A stretch of 64,000 nucleotides of DNA from Ridgeia piscesae (lineage: Eukaryota > Annelida > Polychaeta > Sabellida > Siboglinidae): positions 625,001-689,000 of the forward strand of contig JAODUO010000132.1 of assembly GCA_025642075.2 (NCBI GenBank), given 5' to 3'. Below are positions 63,600-64,000 of this stretch, in pieces. Within the stretch, counting starts at the first letter, position 1; every line of letters starts with the position of its first letter. The position numbers and the translations under genes are program-made. Under the pieces are notes generated by a model. The model had not been told where the DNA came from, ran no database searches, and was given only the letters and a program-made list of their open reading frames with translations.

Positions 63600-64000
63600 T
63601 GAAATCGGCTCGGTGAATTCGGCCCACATTCATTGGAAATAGTCACTGACAACGGTCCACAATATGTAGGCCAACCATATGAAGACATGTGCTGCAGGTG
63701 GAATGTAAACCACACGACCACATCACCGCGGTGTCCACAGTCGAGTGGACTGGTGGAACGACAGGTGAGGACTGTGAAGGGGGTCTTAAAGAAGTGCAAG
63801 AAGACTGGAAATGACGTGCAACTAGCACTACTACATCACCGATGTACACCGATTGACACCAGTGTGGCAAGCCCTAGCGAGACCCTGTTCAACCGTCCAA
63901 TACGCACAAACCTGCCCAGCCACCACCCAACACTGCAGAATCAACAGGTGACGAATGAGGGAATACAGCAACGGGGAGATCGCATGGTAAACTACCACAA
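63600..64000 (+). mobile_element. Ty3/Gypsy-type integrase fragment, cut by window edge
   Basis: From 63633 the plus strand is open to the window end without a start codon. It reads VTDNGPQYVGQ, then TSPRCPQSSGLVERQV, GVLKKCKKTG and ALLHHRCTPID. These match the second half of a retroviral-type integrase core: the aspartate in TDNGP and the glutamate in GLVER are the second and third catalytic residues. The pattern is that of Ty3/Gypsy LTR elements. The N-terminal zinc finger and first aspartate are not seen upstream, where a SINE tail lies instead, so the left side is truncated. No LTR is in the window. Confidence 0.85.

Overview
This window is nuclear DNA of an animal, most likely an intron-rich invertebrate. 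It holds two multi-exon housekeeping genes with animal-type exon structure, a BTB/BACK gene of the BTBD17/Tango10 type, several families of non-LTR retrotransposon debris, a tRNA-derived SINE family, and a very high load of micro- and minisatellites. A lophotrochozoan (mollusc-like) host is plausible but cannot be proved from the sequence alone. Nothing here is bacterial or viral in origin, apart from one Ty3/Gypsy integrase fragment at the right edge.

Layout. 1-3.6 kb: intergenic DNA with a SINE, a TGTACR-rich degenerate repeat and a MITE-like palindrome. 3.66-7.85 kb (+): a five-exon BTBD17-like gene. Every intron contains a different tetranucleotide-type satellite, and its stop codon runs into a 32-bp hairpin minisatellite. 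9-17.4 kb: a retrotransposon graveyard with a CR1-like LINE flanked by about 60-bp direct repeats, an RTE-like remnant, an inverted endonuclease/RT LINE and a LINE tail. 17.65-38.26 kb (+): a complete 22-exon COG3 gene, a subunit of the conserved oligomeric Golgi tethering complex. 39-42.8 kb: a LINE tail, then a 2.5-kb array of a 20-bp unit. 42.8-55.1 kb (-): phosphoglycerate kinase (PGK), with ten exons recognised. The exon for the PVGVFE segment and the short last exon are not found, and a 1.7-kb 28-bp array lies in the gap. 55-64 kb: mostly AT-rich intergenic DNA with LINE fragments, SINE tails, one likely terminal coding exon of an unknown gene (-), and the Gypsy integrase fragment.

COG3 (+) and PGK (-) converge tail to tail across the 39-42.8 kb satellite region. 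The genes are functionally unrelated (vesicle tethering, glycolysis, BTB adaptor), so there is no sign of an operon or a pathway cluster.

The most unusual signal is a repeated architecture. Several minisatellites are tandem copies of sequence that includes a real gene boundary. They occur at the 3' splice site of COG3 exon 14 (38-bp unit), the 3' splice site of PGK exon 4 (47-bp unit that also carries the first coding bases), the 5' splice site of PGK exon 7 (67-bp unit that still reads like the end of that exon) and the BTBD17 stop codon (32-bp unit). They leave the introns lined with decoy splice sites.
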